DNA of 64,000 nt, from positions 806,001 through 870,000 of the forward strand of contig CP053688.1 of the NCBI GenBank assembly GCA_013200995.1, in the 5' to 3' direction. Both the position numbers and the translations under genes were made by a program. Position 1 is the first letter of the stretch. Every line of letters begins with the position of its first letter. The DNA is from Arthrobacter citreus. Its GTDB lineage: Bacteria; Bacillota; Bacilli; Bacillales; Bacillaceae_G. Shown piece after piece: positions 27,651-36,666 of the stretch. The notes below the pieces were generated by a model. That model was not told the DNA's origin, did not search any database, and worked only from the letters and a program-made list of their open reading frames with translations.

Positions 27651-28880
27651 GTGGGAAAGAAGGTTTACTTTTTATATACAAAAGCATTCTCAGATATAGG
27701 TAGTATGATGGAATTGGTTATCATGAATGCAGTAATCTATTCGATGACGAAAAGCACAACATGGCTAGCAGCAGTTCTAGCACTCCGTGTTTGTGGAGGG
27801 ATTTTAACAAGTTTATTCTCTGGCGTAATTGCAGATCGATATAATCGAAGAAAGCTAATGATATTTAGTGATATTACTAGAGGTATTAGTATCTTATTTT
27901 TATGTATTTTCCCTTCGCCTACTATGATTGCAATTGCAGCATTTGTTATAGGTGCATTGGGAAGCTTTTTTTCAGTCAGCTTTAGTGCTGATTTACCACA
28001 GATATTTGGTGAAGAAAATATTTTGAAAATTAATGCATTTATTTCTCGGCTTGCTGCAATTAGTATGGTTATTGGATTTTTAGGATCAGCTTTCTTATCA
28101 ACAGTAGTAAATTATCGAGTGATTATTGGAATTGATGCAATTTCATATTTCATGTCAGCTTTTGTTTTAATCTTTTATAAATGGGAAAATACAGTTAAAA
28201 ATAATGGAAATAAACATTGGCGACAGTTGATTGACGATTTAAAAGAAGTGAAAACTTACGTACTGGTCAAACCACTATTATTATTAGTGTTCATTGTCTT
28301 TTTGTTTCAAACATTTTCAGCCAGTTCTCATAATGTTGGAGTACCTATTTTAGCAGAAAAAATAAGTTCAGAACATGCAACATTTTATCAAGGATTAATT
28401 TGGGGAACCTGGGGTATTGGAGGAATCATTTCGACTTGGTTGATTCCAAAGGTTTCGTGGTTAAAGCAACATTATTTATTTATGTATTACGGAGCATCAG
28501 TATTAACATCATTAGGATTCATTTTATTTTTATCTAATCAAATTTTATGGATTGTATTCTTATTTGCATTTTTCACAGGCTTTTTTGATAATGCAGCCGG
28601 AACTTACTTTTCAACAATGATTCAAAAAACTGAAAATTCAATAAGAGGAAGAATCTTCGGTGTAGCCAATTTATTAAATAGAGTAGGTTTTACAATTGGT
28701 TTTGTAGCGGCATCACCATTATTATCATTTATAACGATGCCACATCTAGTCTGGTTGTTTCATGGAAGCTTAATCATAATGATTATGTCTGTAATCGGTT
28801 ACTTACTAATTAAGAGAAAAATCAAATTTAACTATGATTCTATTCAAAATACTGAAAATGAAATCATGGTTTCTAAATAA
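27651..28880 (+). CDS. MFS efflux transporter (MFS_3-type)
   Basis: 409 residues with about 12 membrane helices. The signature loop between helices 2 and 3 reads SGVIADRYNRRKLM. The FADLPQIFGEE-like segment (SADLPQIFGEENILKINAF) is typical of the MefA/YfiS-type group of exporters. GTG start with GAAGGG 8 nt upstream. It follows a TetR repressor gene with a matching operator, so it is probably an inducible drug or metabolite exporter. A GNAT gene follows 23 nt later. Confidence 0.88.
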   Translation: MGKKVYFLYTKAFSDIGSMMELVIMNAVIYSMTKSTTWLAAVLALRVCGGILTSLFSGVIADRYNRRKLMIFSDITRGISILFLCIFPSPTMIAIAAFVIGALGSFFSVSFSADLPQIFGEENILKINAFISRLAAISMVIGFLGSAFLSTVVNYRVIIGIDAISYFMSAFVLIFYKWENTVKNNGNKHWRQLIDDLKEVKTYVLVKPLLLLVFIVFLFQTFSASSHNVGVPILAEKISSEHATFYQGLIWGTWGIGGIISTWLIPKVSWLKQHYLFMYYGASVLTSLGFILFLSNQILWIVFLFAFFTGFFDNAAGTYFSTMIQKTENSIRGRIFGVANLLNRVGFTIGFVAASPLLSFITMPHLVWLFHGSLIIMIMSVIGYLLIKRKIKFNYDSIQNTENEIMVSK

Positions 28881-28903
28881 TAATAGACAAAGGACGTGAT
28901 TGT

Positions 28904-29791
28904 ATGGAAACAAATTTGAAAAATAGTATAGAACTAGAGAAAATAAATTTTTTCAGATGTAGCGAAGTGGATATTGATTTAGCATTTCAAGCATTTTCAA
29001 TTGGTTTTTCAGATTACATGGTTAAATTTGAGTACTCAAAGGAACAATTTGTTAATGTGTTTTTCGGAGCAGAAGGGAACAAACTTGAGCACTCGTTTGT
29101 AGCGATTCATGAAAATGAAGCAGTTGGAGTTATATTAGGTGGTATTAAAACCTATGAAAATATTAAAACAATGCGATGCGGAACATTGGCAATTAGTCCA
29201 GATTATAGAGGAGTAGGTGTCAGTCAGAAGTTATTTGAACTTCACAAAGAAGAAGCAGAGAAAAATGGATGTAAACAACTTTTCCTTGAAGTAATCGTTG
29301 GAAATGACCGCGCGATTAATTTCTATAAAAAACTAGGCTATGAAAAAATCTATGATCTTTCTTATTTCTCAAAATCTGATTTAACTAACTTGCAACAATT
29401 ACAAAGCCAAGCAAATGCAGAGATCAATAAAGTCGATTTTCATCATTTTAAGGAAACCTTTAATAAATGGGATTACCATATAAACTGGCAAAATGATATT
29501 GATTATTTAGAAAAACTAACTAATTTTAGTTACTATTTAGCTAAAGTTAACAATGAAAACATAGGAGCATTGGCTATAAATGCAAATGGTAGAATAAGCT
29601 TTCTAATGGTAGATAAAGCATACCGCCATCAAAAAATAGCAACTAACTTATTACAATATGCAGCTACTGAACTAAATTTAAAAGCGATCTCAACATCAAT
29701 CCCAAATAATAATAGCTTAGAAGGTTTTATGAATAAATTAGAATTTAAGAGAGAAAAAATAGCTCAATATGAGATGTATAAATTAATATAG
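28904..29791 (+). CDS. GNAT N-acetyltransferase, two-domain
   Basis: 295 residues with two GNAT folds. The first (residues 15-155) has the acetyl-CoA loop region LAISPDYRGVGVSQKLFELH and a C-terminal NFYKKLGYEKIY. The second (about 190-290) has FLMVDKAYRHQKIATNLLQYA but a less complete loop. AAAGGACG precedes the ATG. As the last gene of the TetR-MFS operon it may modify the same toxic compound that the pump exports; this is inference. Confidence 0.88.
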   Translation: METNLKNSIELEKINFFRCSEVDIDLAFQAFSIGFSDYMVKFEYSKEQFVNVFFGAEGNKLEHSFVAIHENEAVGVILGGIKTYENIKTMRCGTLAISPDYRGVGVSQKLFELHKEEAEKNGCKQLFLEVIVGNDRAINFYKKLGYEKIYDLSYFSKSDLTNLQQLQSQANAEINKVDFHHFKETFNKWDYHINWQNDIDYLEKLTNFSYYLAKVNNENIGALAINANGRISFLMVDKAYRHQKIATNLLQYAATELNLKAISTSIPNNNSLEGFMNKLEFKREKIAQYEMYKLI

Positions 29792-29846
29792 ACTAGGATT
29801 AATAAAATTCGGTTCAGTGGTGAAACAATCAATAAAGTATAATTTG

Positions 29847-29873
29847 GAGATGCAATTTGCATCTCTATTTTTG
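29847..29873 (+). terminator. Rho-independent terminator
   Basis: GAGATGCA (29847-29854) pairs with TGCATCTC (29858-29865), then TATTTTTG. Confidence 0.85.
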
Positions 29874-29985
29874 TTGTGGTATTTATAAAATTCTTATTTG
29901 ACAAAAAGGATACATACTATTTGTGCGATATAACTTTTTGTTAAAATAGAACTAATATATTCATTAATGAGAGGAGAATATTTAA

Positions 29986-30471
29986 GTGGATCTTGATGAG
30001 CGTAAAGAAAAGATTAAATTACTTCAAATGAAAAATAACAGAAATAACATAATTAAAGAATATATATCTAAAGACATTCATCTAACATTTAGTTCTTTTG
30101 TAGATCCTCAATATTCTAGAAAATTACTTATTAATTTTTACAACGAAATAGAAATGTTAGGTGAAAATAAATAAGAATTTAAGTTTAAACATAGTTACCC
30201 TAAAGCAGTTAAGGAACTTGAATTGTTATATAAGAAAATTCCCACACATCTACTAGAAATGGAAGTAATTTTATTTCATTTCAATTATGGTGAAACAGGA
30301 GCAATCAGTTTAAGGTTAAAAGATATTTTTAGTGATATTAAGTGGATTGTTAACTTTAGCGGGTATTATAAGGGTGATTTTGATTTTGTAGTAGTTGAAT
30401 CTACATTTAAATTAGGAATTTGTATTGAAAGGTTCGAATATTGGGATATATTTACTAGCTGGGGTTTCTAA
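29986..30471 (+). pseudogene. YxiF-like gene split by an in-frame TAA
   Basis: From GTG 29986 (AGGAGA upstream) the frame runs 62 codons to TAA 30172-30174, then stays open in the same frame for 98 codons to 30468. The second part has no start codon with a ribosome binding site. The joined protein of about 160 residues has the layout of B. subtilis YxiF, encoded beside the WapA toxin: an N-terminal NFYNEIEMLGE segment, then YPKAVKELELLY and the ending FGICIE/EYWDIFTSWGF (here LGICIERFEYWD). The YxiF match is from memory. No toxin gene is adjacent. Best read as a nonsense mutation in an orphan gene. Confidence 0.62.
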
Positions 30472-30606
30472 AGCATGCTTTAAGTAAATTAATACCATAT
30501 CAAATTCAGAATGTTACATTTCATTTTTGTACTTATGCCTATATACTTGACCTTGCTCCTAAATGAGCTAATCTCCGTACAATAGTTAGTATGGAGGTGA
30601 TTTAAA

Positions 30607-30843
30607 ATGTATGATTATCGTCATCAAATTGAGCAACCTTATTACCAATATCCACAAGTGCAGCAAAATGAGGATGAAAGATTTTTCCCATTCTTCTTCC
30701 CATTTTTATTTGGAGCAGCGGCATTTGGACCTTGGGGATGGGGAAGACCATGGGGTTGGGGTCGTCCTTGGGGATGGGGAAGACCGTGGGGTTACTATCG
30801 TCCATGGGGCGGATATGGCCCATGTTGTGGAAGACCTTGGTAA
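30607..30843 (+). CDS. Low-complexity Trp/Gly/Arg/Pro-rich protein
   Basis: 78 residues. A hydrophilic Tyr/Gln-rich head (YDYRHQIEQPYYQYPQVQQ) is followed by FFPFFFPFLFGAAAFGP and then repeats of GWGRPW (four variants), ending GPCCGRPW. TGGAGGTG lies 7 nt before the ATG. The composition resembles small spore-coat or surface proteins of Bacillaceae; a sporulation role is a guess. The repeats are encoded by an 18-nt repeat, prone to length change. Confidence 0.7.
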   Translation: MYDYRHQIEQPYYQYPQVQQNEDERFFPFFFPFLFGAAAFGPWGWGRPWGWGRPWGWGRPWGYYRPWGGYGPCCGRPW

Positions 30844-30859
30844 ACTAAAAAACAATAAA

Positions 30860-30886
30860 AGCCACATTTTTTATGTGGCTTTTTTC
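30860..30886. terminator. Rho-independent terminator (probably bidirectional)
   Basis: AGCCACAT (30860-30867) pairs with ATGTGGCT (30873-30880), then TTTTT; an A-run lies on the other side. It lies between convergent genes. Confidence 0.88.
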
Positions 30887-30889
30887 GTT

Positions 30890-31579
30890 TTATTTTATAA
30901 TGATTTTGATTAAAATAGGAATCAGTAAAGAAGCTAAAATTGCACTTAATGTCATTGCTATTGAACTGATTGCTTGATGTAACTTCCCGTATTCTGCGGC
31001 TTTAGCAGTACCAACACCATGAGATGCAATACCATATGATAGACCAATTGAAACTGGGTGGTCTATTTTAAGCTTTGATAGAATAAATGGGCCAAACATC
31101 GTACCAGATATACCTGCAATCATTACATAAACAACAGTTAAAGACGGAATGCCACCAATCATTGAAGTAATCCCCATAGCTAGTGGGGTAGTAACTGATT
31201 TTGCAGCTAAAGAAAGTATAATCACTTTTTTAACTCCGAGCCACAACGATAAGTAGACACCTGATAATAATCCAACGACTGTTCCAGCAAATACACTAAT
31301 GAATACAGACATACCATATTTCTTTAGTGTTGCTCGGTGTTCAAATAATGGATAGGCAAAGGAAACAACTGCAGGTCCTAAAAGCAAATTGATCCATTTA
31401 CCACCAAGCATGTACGATTCATAAGTAATATGAAGTTTTAGAAGAAGTAAGATAATAACTGTAGTTGAGGTTACAATCGGAATTAATAACGGATAAGTAA
31501 ATTTAGCGTACATTTTTTTAGCCAGTATATAACATAAAATGGTTAATAGAATAAATAGCAAACTCTTAAAGTCCTTCAT
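30890..31579 (-). CDS. lrgB: LrgB/CidB-family membrane protein
   Basis: 229 residues, about six to seven membrane helices. The conserved LAAKSVTTPLAMGI and GLSYGIASHGVGTAKAAEYG blocks identify LrgB/CidB. These proteins act with LrgA/CidA in holin-like control of autolysis or, in B. subtilis PftAB, in pyruvate transport. The start at 31579 has GGGAGGG 6-7 nt upstream; an in-frame TTG 15 nt earlier overlaps it. The start lies inside the lrgA gene, so the two are coupled. Confidence 0.92.
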   Translation of the reverse strand: MKDFKSLLFILLTILCYILAKKMYAKFTYPLLIPIVTSTTVIILLLLKLHITYESYMLGGKWINLLLGPAVVSFAYPLFEHRATLKKYGMSVFISVFAGTVVGLLSGVYLSLWLGVKKVIILSLAAKSVTTPLAMGITSMIGGIPSLTVVYVMIAGISGTMFGPFILSKLKIDHPVSIGLSYGIASHGVGTAKAAEYGKLHQAISSIAMTLSAILASLLIPILIKIIIK

Positions 31580-31973
31580 TCGTATCCCTCCCAATCACTA
31601 GATCTTCCGTTTGTTTTTTACGGGTTCTCGTTGAAAGATACGAACTAATATAAGCTGAAGTACTAAATACCACTGCAGTACTGACTAATACAATAATAAT
31701 AGAAATGAATCCATGAAAGTTTAAGATGGAAGGATATCTCATGATTCCTACTGTTGCTGGAATAAATAAAAGAGTTAAGTGCTTACTTAAAAAATTGCTT
31801 CCATTTTGTATCCATTTTTCATTAAAAAAAGGAATAAATAGTATACCAAATAGTAAAAACATACCAATAATACTTCCCGGAATCATTAAATGAAAGTATT
31901 GCTGTATTAAATTTCCGATAAAAAATAATAAGTATAAAAAACTTATTTGAACAATCAATTGTACAAATTTCAT
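31566..31973 (-). CDS. lrgA: LrgA/CidA-family holin-like protein
   Basis: 135 residues, four membrane helices. FFIGNLIQQYFHLMIPGSIIGMFLL contains the conserved IPGSIIGM block of CidA/LrgA. The ATG at 31973 lies 8 nt after AAAGGA; an ATG 9 nt earlier overlaps that site. It overlaps lrgB by 14 nt. No LytSR-type regulator is adjacent, so control by pyruvate or acetate sensing cannot be shown here. Confidence 0.9.
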   Translation of the reverse strand: MKFVQLIVQISFLYLLFFIGNLIQQYFHLMIPGSIIGMFLLFGILFIPFFNEKWIQNGSNFLSKHLTLLFIPATVGIMRYPSILNFHGFISIIIVLVSTAVVFSTSAYISSYLSTRTRKKQTEDLVIGRDTNEGL

Positions 31974-32135
31974 GATCAACATCCTTTGAATCTTACTGAC
32001 TAAGAGATTATTAATCTACATATTGTACAATAAATTGTGACGAAAATGTGAATTTTTTTCGTTATTATAAAAATGCATCTTTTTTTAAAAAAGTTTATAA
32101 TAGAATTATCATAAAAACAGAGGAAGTTAAATAAT

Positions 32136-32756
32136 ATGAATTCATTTGTAGCGTTTGATTTTGAAACGGCAAATTACAATCGCCATAGCATTTGCGCTGC
32201 CGGTTTTGTATTTGTTGAAGATGGAGTTATTGTTGATCAAGTTTACTCACTTATTAATCCTGAAGAAGAATTTTATTCTATGAATATTTCTGTGCACGGA
32301 ATTAGGCCAAGAGATGTTCAGGATGCACCGCTTTTCCCGGAATTTTATGAAACAATTAAAAGTAAAATTGATGGGAAAACACTAGTAGCACATAATTTAC
32401 CGTTTGATGGTTATGCATTAAAAGATAATTTATCAAGATATGGGGTACCTTCAGCTTTAAACAATTTATTATGTTCACTTCAGCTTGCTAAAAAGGTGTT
32501 GCCAAAACAATCCCGTTATTCCTTAGATACTTTGTCAAACCAGTTTGGTATTTTATTAGATCACCATCACCATGCATTAGCAGATGCAGAAGCATGTGCT
32601 AAAATATTTCTACATTTAACGAAGAAATATGAAATCTCATCTTTTGAAGAGTTATACGATAAAACTTCAATTTACCATGGTCAAATTCATCAGTTTGACT
32701 ATCGTTCATCTTTAGTAAAACCAAAATCGAAACGTAAATTGGAGAAAAATGTATGA
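32136..32756 (+). CDS. DEDDh 3'-5' exonuclease (DnaQ-like)
   Basis: 206 residues. Exonuclease motifs: D8-E10 (FDFET), D91 (HNLPFDGYAL) and H145/D150 (HHHHALADAEA), the full DEDDh set. Related to the epsilon subunit of DNA polymerase III but free-standing. A Lys/Arg-rich tail (KPKSKRKLEK) follows. GAGGAAG precedes the ATG. It overlaps exoA by 4 nt, so the two nucleases are probably made together for DNA repair. Confidence 0.92.
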   Translation: MNSFVAFDFETANYNRHSICAAGFVFVEDGVIVDQVYSLINPEEEFYSMNISVHGIRPRDVQDAPLFPEFYETIKSKIDGKTLVAHNLPFDGYALKDNLSRYGVPSALNNLLCSLQLAKKVLPKQSRYSLDTLSNQFGILLDHHHHALADAEACAKIFLHLTKKYEISSFEELYDKTSIYHGQIHQFDYRSSLVKPKSKRKLEKNV

Positions 32757-33517
32757 AATTAATATCATGGAATGTAAATGGAATTAGAGCATGTGTACAA
32801 AAAGGTTTTTTAGATTATTTTAATGAACAAAATGTAGATATTTTTTGTATTCAAGAAACGAAGTGCCAAGAAGATCAAATATCATTGGAGTTAGACGGTT
32901 ATTATCAATATTGGCATTCGGCAGTTAGAAAAGGTTATTCAGGAACTGCAATTTTTACGAAACATCAACCATTAAATGTAAGTTATGGATTTAATGGAAG
33001 AGAAGAAGATATAGAAGGAAGAGTATTAACTTTAGAGTTTGAAAAATTTTATATGGTAAATGTTTATACGCCTAATTCACAACGAGATTTGGCAAGATTA
33101 CCAATCAGATTAGAATGGGAAGATGAGTTTAAACATTATTTAACGAAACTTGATGAGCAAAAACCAGTCATTTTATGTGGAGACTTAAATGTTGCACATA
33201 ATGAAATTGATTTGGCAAATCCAAAATCTAATCGTAAAAATTCGGGCTTTACTGAAGAAGAACGTGGGAAAATGTCTGTTTTATTAGAGAATGGATTTAC
33301 AGATAGTTTTCGATTTTTAAATCCAACTAAAGAAGGTTCATATACTTGGTGGTCTTATATGGCAAAAGTACGTGAGCGAAATATTGGATGGCGTATTGAT
33401 TATTTTATTATTTCAAATCGACTTCAAACTGAATTAATTAACTCAGAAATTCACGCCGAAATAATGGGCAGTGACCATTGTCCGATTATGTTGACGATGA
33501 AAGATTCGATTATTTAA
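32753..33517 (+). CDS. exoA: Exodeoxyribonuclease III / AP endonuclease ExoA
   Basis: 254 residues, full length. Motifs: SWNVNGIRA (N7), Glu35 in QETK, GDLNVAHNEIDLANPKSN, and GSDHCP with the catalytic Asp-His. It cleaves DNA 5' to abasic sites and has 3'-5' exonuclease activity, in base-excision repair and in spore DNA repair in Bacillus. The start overlaps the preceding exonuclease stop (ATGA). Confidence 0.97.
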   Translation: MKLISWNVNGIRACVQKGFLDYFNEQNVDIFCIQETKCQEDQISLELDGYYQYWHSAVRKGYSGTAIFTKHQPLNVSYGFNGREEDIEGRVLTLEFEKFYMVNVYTPNSQRDLARLPIRLEWEDEFKHYLTKLDEQKPVILCGDLNVAHNEIDLANPKSNRKNSGFTEEERGKMSVLLENGFTDSFRFLNPTKEGSYTWWSYMAKVRERNIGWRIDYFIISNRLQTELINSEIHAEIMGSDHCPIMLTMKDSII

Positions 33518-33523
33518 ATTGAG

Positions 33524-33558
33524 AAGAAAGTTCTTAGTATTTAGAGCTTTCTTTTTTA
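33524..33558 (+). terminator. Rho-independent terminator
   Basis: AAGAAAGTTCT (33524-33534) pairs with AGAGCTTTCTT (33543-33553, one G-U), then TTTT. Confidence 0.85.
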
Positions 33559-33670
33559 ATTTTAGGCAATTATTATGTCAACAGTAGTTACTGGTGCGTA
33601 AACTAACGTTAGGACAAATTATATAGAAATTTAGTAAAATAATAAAAATGTTTTGGAAAGGATGGCTCCA

Positions 33671-34288
33671 ATGAGTTTAAAGTGGCTACAATGGGCACAG
33701 CGAATCCAAGCAATTTCTCAAGCAGGATTGGCCTTTACGAAAGATCCTTTTGATAAAGAAAGATATGAAGAATTAAGAAATATTAGTGCGGATATTTTGA
33801 ATCAATACTCTAACTTACAATTCGAAGAAATCGAGGGATTATTCGCTAATGAACGAGGTTATCCAACGCCTAAAGTTGATGTTAGAGGTGTCGTTTTTAA
33901 AGATGGGAAAATTTTATTAGTAAGAGAAAAAAGTGAGAATAAGTGGTCTTTACCTGGTGGTTTTTGTGATGTAGGCTTATCTGCTTCTGAAAATGTCGTA
34001 AAAGAAATTTTTGAGGAATCAGGCTACAAAGTTGAGACGAAGAAACTACTAGCAGTTTTAGATATGACCAAACATGCTCATCCGCCTCAGTTATATCACT
34101 ATTACAAGCTATTTATCCAATGTGAAATTGTAGGTGGTAATTCTACTACTGGTATAGAAACGAGTGGAATTGATTTTTTTGATGTAGGTCAATTACCGGA
34201 ACTTTCACTAAGCCGTAACACCGCTGCTCAAATCGAGTTAATGTATGAATACTATCAAAATCCTTTAAAAGAAACATGGTTTGATTAA
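33671..34288 (+). CDS. Nudix hydrolase with N-terminal Nudix_N domain
   Basis: 205 residues. The first 65 residues (LKWLQWAQRIQAISQAGLAF and following) are the helical Nudix_hydro_N domain seen in Bacillus CDP-choline pyrophosphatases. The Nudix box runs GGFCDVGLSASENVVKEIFE plus ESGY; the usual Arg of the REuxEE core is Lys here. It should hydrolyse a nucleoside diphosphate linked to another group. ATG 33671 has AAAGGA 8 nt upstream; an upstream in-frame TTG overlaps that site. Confidence 0.9.
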   Translation: MSLKWLQWAQRIQAISQAGLAFTKDPFDKERYEELRNISADILNQYSNLQFEEIEGLFANERGYPTPKVDVRGVVFKDGKILLVREKSENKWSLPGGFCDVGLSASENVVKEIFEESGYKVETKKLLAVLDMTKHAHPPQLYHYYKLFIQCEIVGGNSTTGIETSGIDFFDVGQLPELSLSRNTAAQIELMYEYYQNPLKETWFD

Positions 34289-34326
34289 ATACTAGATAGA
34301 TAAATATTGCGAATGACAAAAAATTT

Positions 34327-34358
34327 AGAGTTGCTGTTGCAGCTCGCTTTGTTTTTAT
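34327..34358 (+). terminator. Probable terminator
   Basis: GAGTTGC (34327-34333) pairs with GCAGCTC (34338-34344, one G-U), then GCTTTGTTTTT. The T-tract is interrupted. Confidence 0.45.
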
Positions 34359-34447
34359 GAATGATTATTTGCTTTTTTTAGATTAATGGGAAGATTAATA
34401 CATAAATTAGTAAAACTACTTGAAAGCGTGCGATAAGGAGAAATAAC

Positions 34448-35371
34448 TTGAAAATAAATACAATGAATTATGAACAGTTAGAAGATGAACTAATAAAAGA
34501 GCGTATCGCTACATGCATCATCTATCAATATGGTGAAATTAAGTATAAATATTATAAAAATACGAAAAGTGAAACTAAATTATTTAAGGTTAATTCAGTG
34601 ACTAAGAGTGTTTTATCTATGCTATTAGGAATTGCAATTGATAAAGGATTTATTGAAAGTGTAAACACACCAATTTCAGAATTCTTCCCAAATATAGAAC
34701 CAAACAAAAAGGAGCTCACAATTGAACATTTTCTAACAATGACAGCAGGGTATGACTGGCAAGAATGGGGAGAATGGGGTGGTAGACCTGTCCCGATGAT
34801 TAATAGTAAGGACTGGGTACAATATGTTTTAGAGAAAGAAATGGTCAATAGTCCGGGAGAAAAAATGATTTATGACTCTGGAGCTTCACAAGTACTTAGT
34901 GCAATTATTCAGATTGTAACGAAAGAAAAATTAGCTAATTTCGCAAATAAATTTTTATTTGAACCATTAGAAATAACTGAATTTATTTGGCACGAGGATT
35001 CAAACGGAACTAATATCGGTGGGTTTGGTTTAAGTTTAAAACCGAATGACATGCTAAAACTTGGAATCTTAATGCTTCAAAATGGAAAATGGAATAATAA
35101 ACAGATTATTTCTTGTGATTGGGTATCACAGTCTACAAAAGCGAAATTTCATACATATCATCATGTAGGTTCATATGGATATCATTGGTGGGTAGCTGAA
35201 AATGATGAGCAAAAAGCAGTTGATTCTTCTATTTATTTTGCTATGGGATATGGAGGGCAATGTATCATTATTTCACCAAAACAACAATTGGTTGCTATTT
35301 TTACGAGTGCAAAATATATTGAAACAAATGTCCCGTTAAAAATTTTCCAAAAGTATTTTCAATCATCTTAA
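34448..35371 (+). CDS. Serine hydrolase, beta-lactamase (class C) fold
   Basis: 307 residues, no signal peptide. The SxxK motif is S50-V-T-K53, the second motif is YDSG (Tyr in IYDSGASQVLS) and the third is GYGGQ near the end. The fold covers esterases, peptidases and class C beta-lactamases; a cytoplasmic enzyme of this kind is more likely an esterase or D-amino-acid peptidase. TTG start with AAGGAG 8-9 nt upstream. Confidence 0.88.
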   Translation: MKINTMNYEQLEDELIKERIATCIIYQYGEIKYKYYKNTKSETKLFKVNSVTKSVLSMLLGIAIDKGFIESVNTPISEFFPNIEPNKKELTIEHFLTMTAGYDWQEWGEWGGRPVPMINSKDWVQYVLEKEMVNSPGEKMIYDSGASQVLSAIIQIVTKEKLANFANKFLFEPLEITEFIWHEDSNGTNIGGFGLSLKPNDMLKLGILMLQNGKWNNKQIISCDWVSQSTKAKFHTYHHVGSYGYHWWVAENDEQKAVDSSIYFAMGYGGQCIIISPKQQLVAIFTSAKYIETNVPLKIFQKYFQSS

Positions 35372-35550
35372 GTAAAGGAGATCTTGTCCAGTTACGTATT
35401 TATTTTCCCCTAAATTGATCCATACCTATTCTCTACACAATTATTTGTGGGATTTTTTTATTTGAGAATAGGATTTTATTGAAAAATGTCGAATTAAGTA
35501 ATAGTGGGTCATACAACTTTTTGATAATAGCTCCAGAAGGGACGAGATTG

Positions 35551-36168
35551 ATGTTTTTAGTGACAGAAGACTTCAAAACATTTATTAAGAAATATCCAAT
35601 AACAACTGTTATGGTTGGCATATGTTCTATATTGGTAATCATTACGACATTTACAGGAGGATATACGATTCAAAACATCATCAATTTAGGTGGATATGAG
35701 CACGAATTAGTTAATCAAGGTGAAATTTGGCGACTTTTTACATATGCGTTTATGCACGGCAGCTACGCACATTTTTTTATGAATATGACTTTTATGATTA
35801 TATTAGGCAGACCACTTGAAAGAGTACTAGGCTCTTTAAAGTTTTTACTTTTTTATTTAACAACCGTCATTATTACGGGTCTTATTATTAATTTTTTCTA
35901 TACGCCAAATACAGTTGAAACAGGCGCATCTGGCGTTGGATATGCGTTTTTAGGAATGTATTTATTTATTACTTTATTTCGAAAAAACATGCTATTTTCA
36001 GATGATCGCAAGTTTGTCATTACTTTTTTAGGAATTGGGCTACTTTCTTCATTAATCATTCCATCGACAAGTCTAACAGGTCACTTAGCAGGATTGATAA
36101 TTGGTTTTATAATAACGCCTATAGTATTAAATAAAGCCTCAAGTTTTCAAAATTCAGTCAATGTTTAA
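35551..36168 (+). CDS. Rhomboid-family intramembrane serine protease
   Basis: 205 residues, six membrane helices. Catalytic Ser127 (TGASGVGY) and His178 (TGHLAG), with supporting Asn78 and His74 (HFFMNM). Cleaves single-pass membrane substrates. Start chosen at ATG 35551 (AAGGGA 8 nt upstream); the frame stays open to a TTG at 35479 that has no ribosome binding site. Shorter than GluP/YqgP, with no TPR domain. Confidence 0.9.
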   Translation: MFLVTEDFKTFIKKYPITTVMVGICSILVIITTFTGGYTIQNIINLGGYEHELVNQGEIWRLFTYAFMHGSYAHFFMNMTFMIILGRPLERVLGSLKFLLFYLTTVIITGLIINFFYTPNTVETGASGVGYAFLGMYLFITLFRKNMLFSDDRKFVITFLGIGLLSSLIIPSTSLTGHLAGLIIGFIITPIVLNKASSFQNSVNV

Positions 36169-36190
36169 TTTACATTTAAAATTACTTATA

Positions 36191-36227
36191 AAACAAACCT
36201 AGTTCAGATGAGCTAGGTTTGTTTTGT
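36191..36227 (+). terminator. Rho-independent terminator
   Basis: AAACAAACCTAG (36191-36202) pairs with CTAGGTTTGTTT (36213-36224), followed by TG and more T. Confidence 0.85.
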
Positions 36228-36346
36228 TTGAAAATTAGATAAGAGTTAACGTTATTTCAACTATTATTTTCACATTTTAAAGGTTGAGAATCGTATAGAT
36301 CGTGGCTAAAATAAGGTTAAGATTACTTTTTCGAAATAACAAATAA

Positions 36347-36646
36347 GTGACAAGTAATAAGAAGGGTATTGTTAATGCAAAAAAACTGGGAAGACAAAAG
36401 AAAATATCGTTTGAATATCACTATGAGAATTATACTATCCACGTAACAATGACTTTCGGATTATCAATGTTTGATCCGCAAAAAGGGGTATCACAAAGTA
36501 TCAGTCGCGCAGTTCAAGCAATGTATGGAAGGAAACAAACCGGGAATAAATGTTTAATTTGTTATGATGAGTTAAAAGCAGAAAATCCTCTTATTGACTT
36601 AAAATTTAGGCTGTCAAAAAAAGTCGACAGCCTTTATTTTGTTTAA
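36347..36646 (+). pseudogene. GGDEF-domain remnant
   Basis: The 99-codon frame contains IHVTMTFGLSMFDPQKG, then SISRAVQAMYGRKQTGNKC, matching the last third of a GGDEF (diguanylate cyclase) domain, where SRADQAMYxGKxxGRN is expected. The GGDEF catalytic motif and everything N-terminal are missing, and the upstream sequence is not coding in any frame. The usual Asp of RADxA is Val. A 3' fragment of a decayed gene. The stem near 36609-36638 looks like its terminator. Confidence 0.72.
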
Positions 36647-36666
36647 TTAAATAAGCAGGGATCGAT

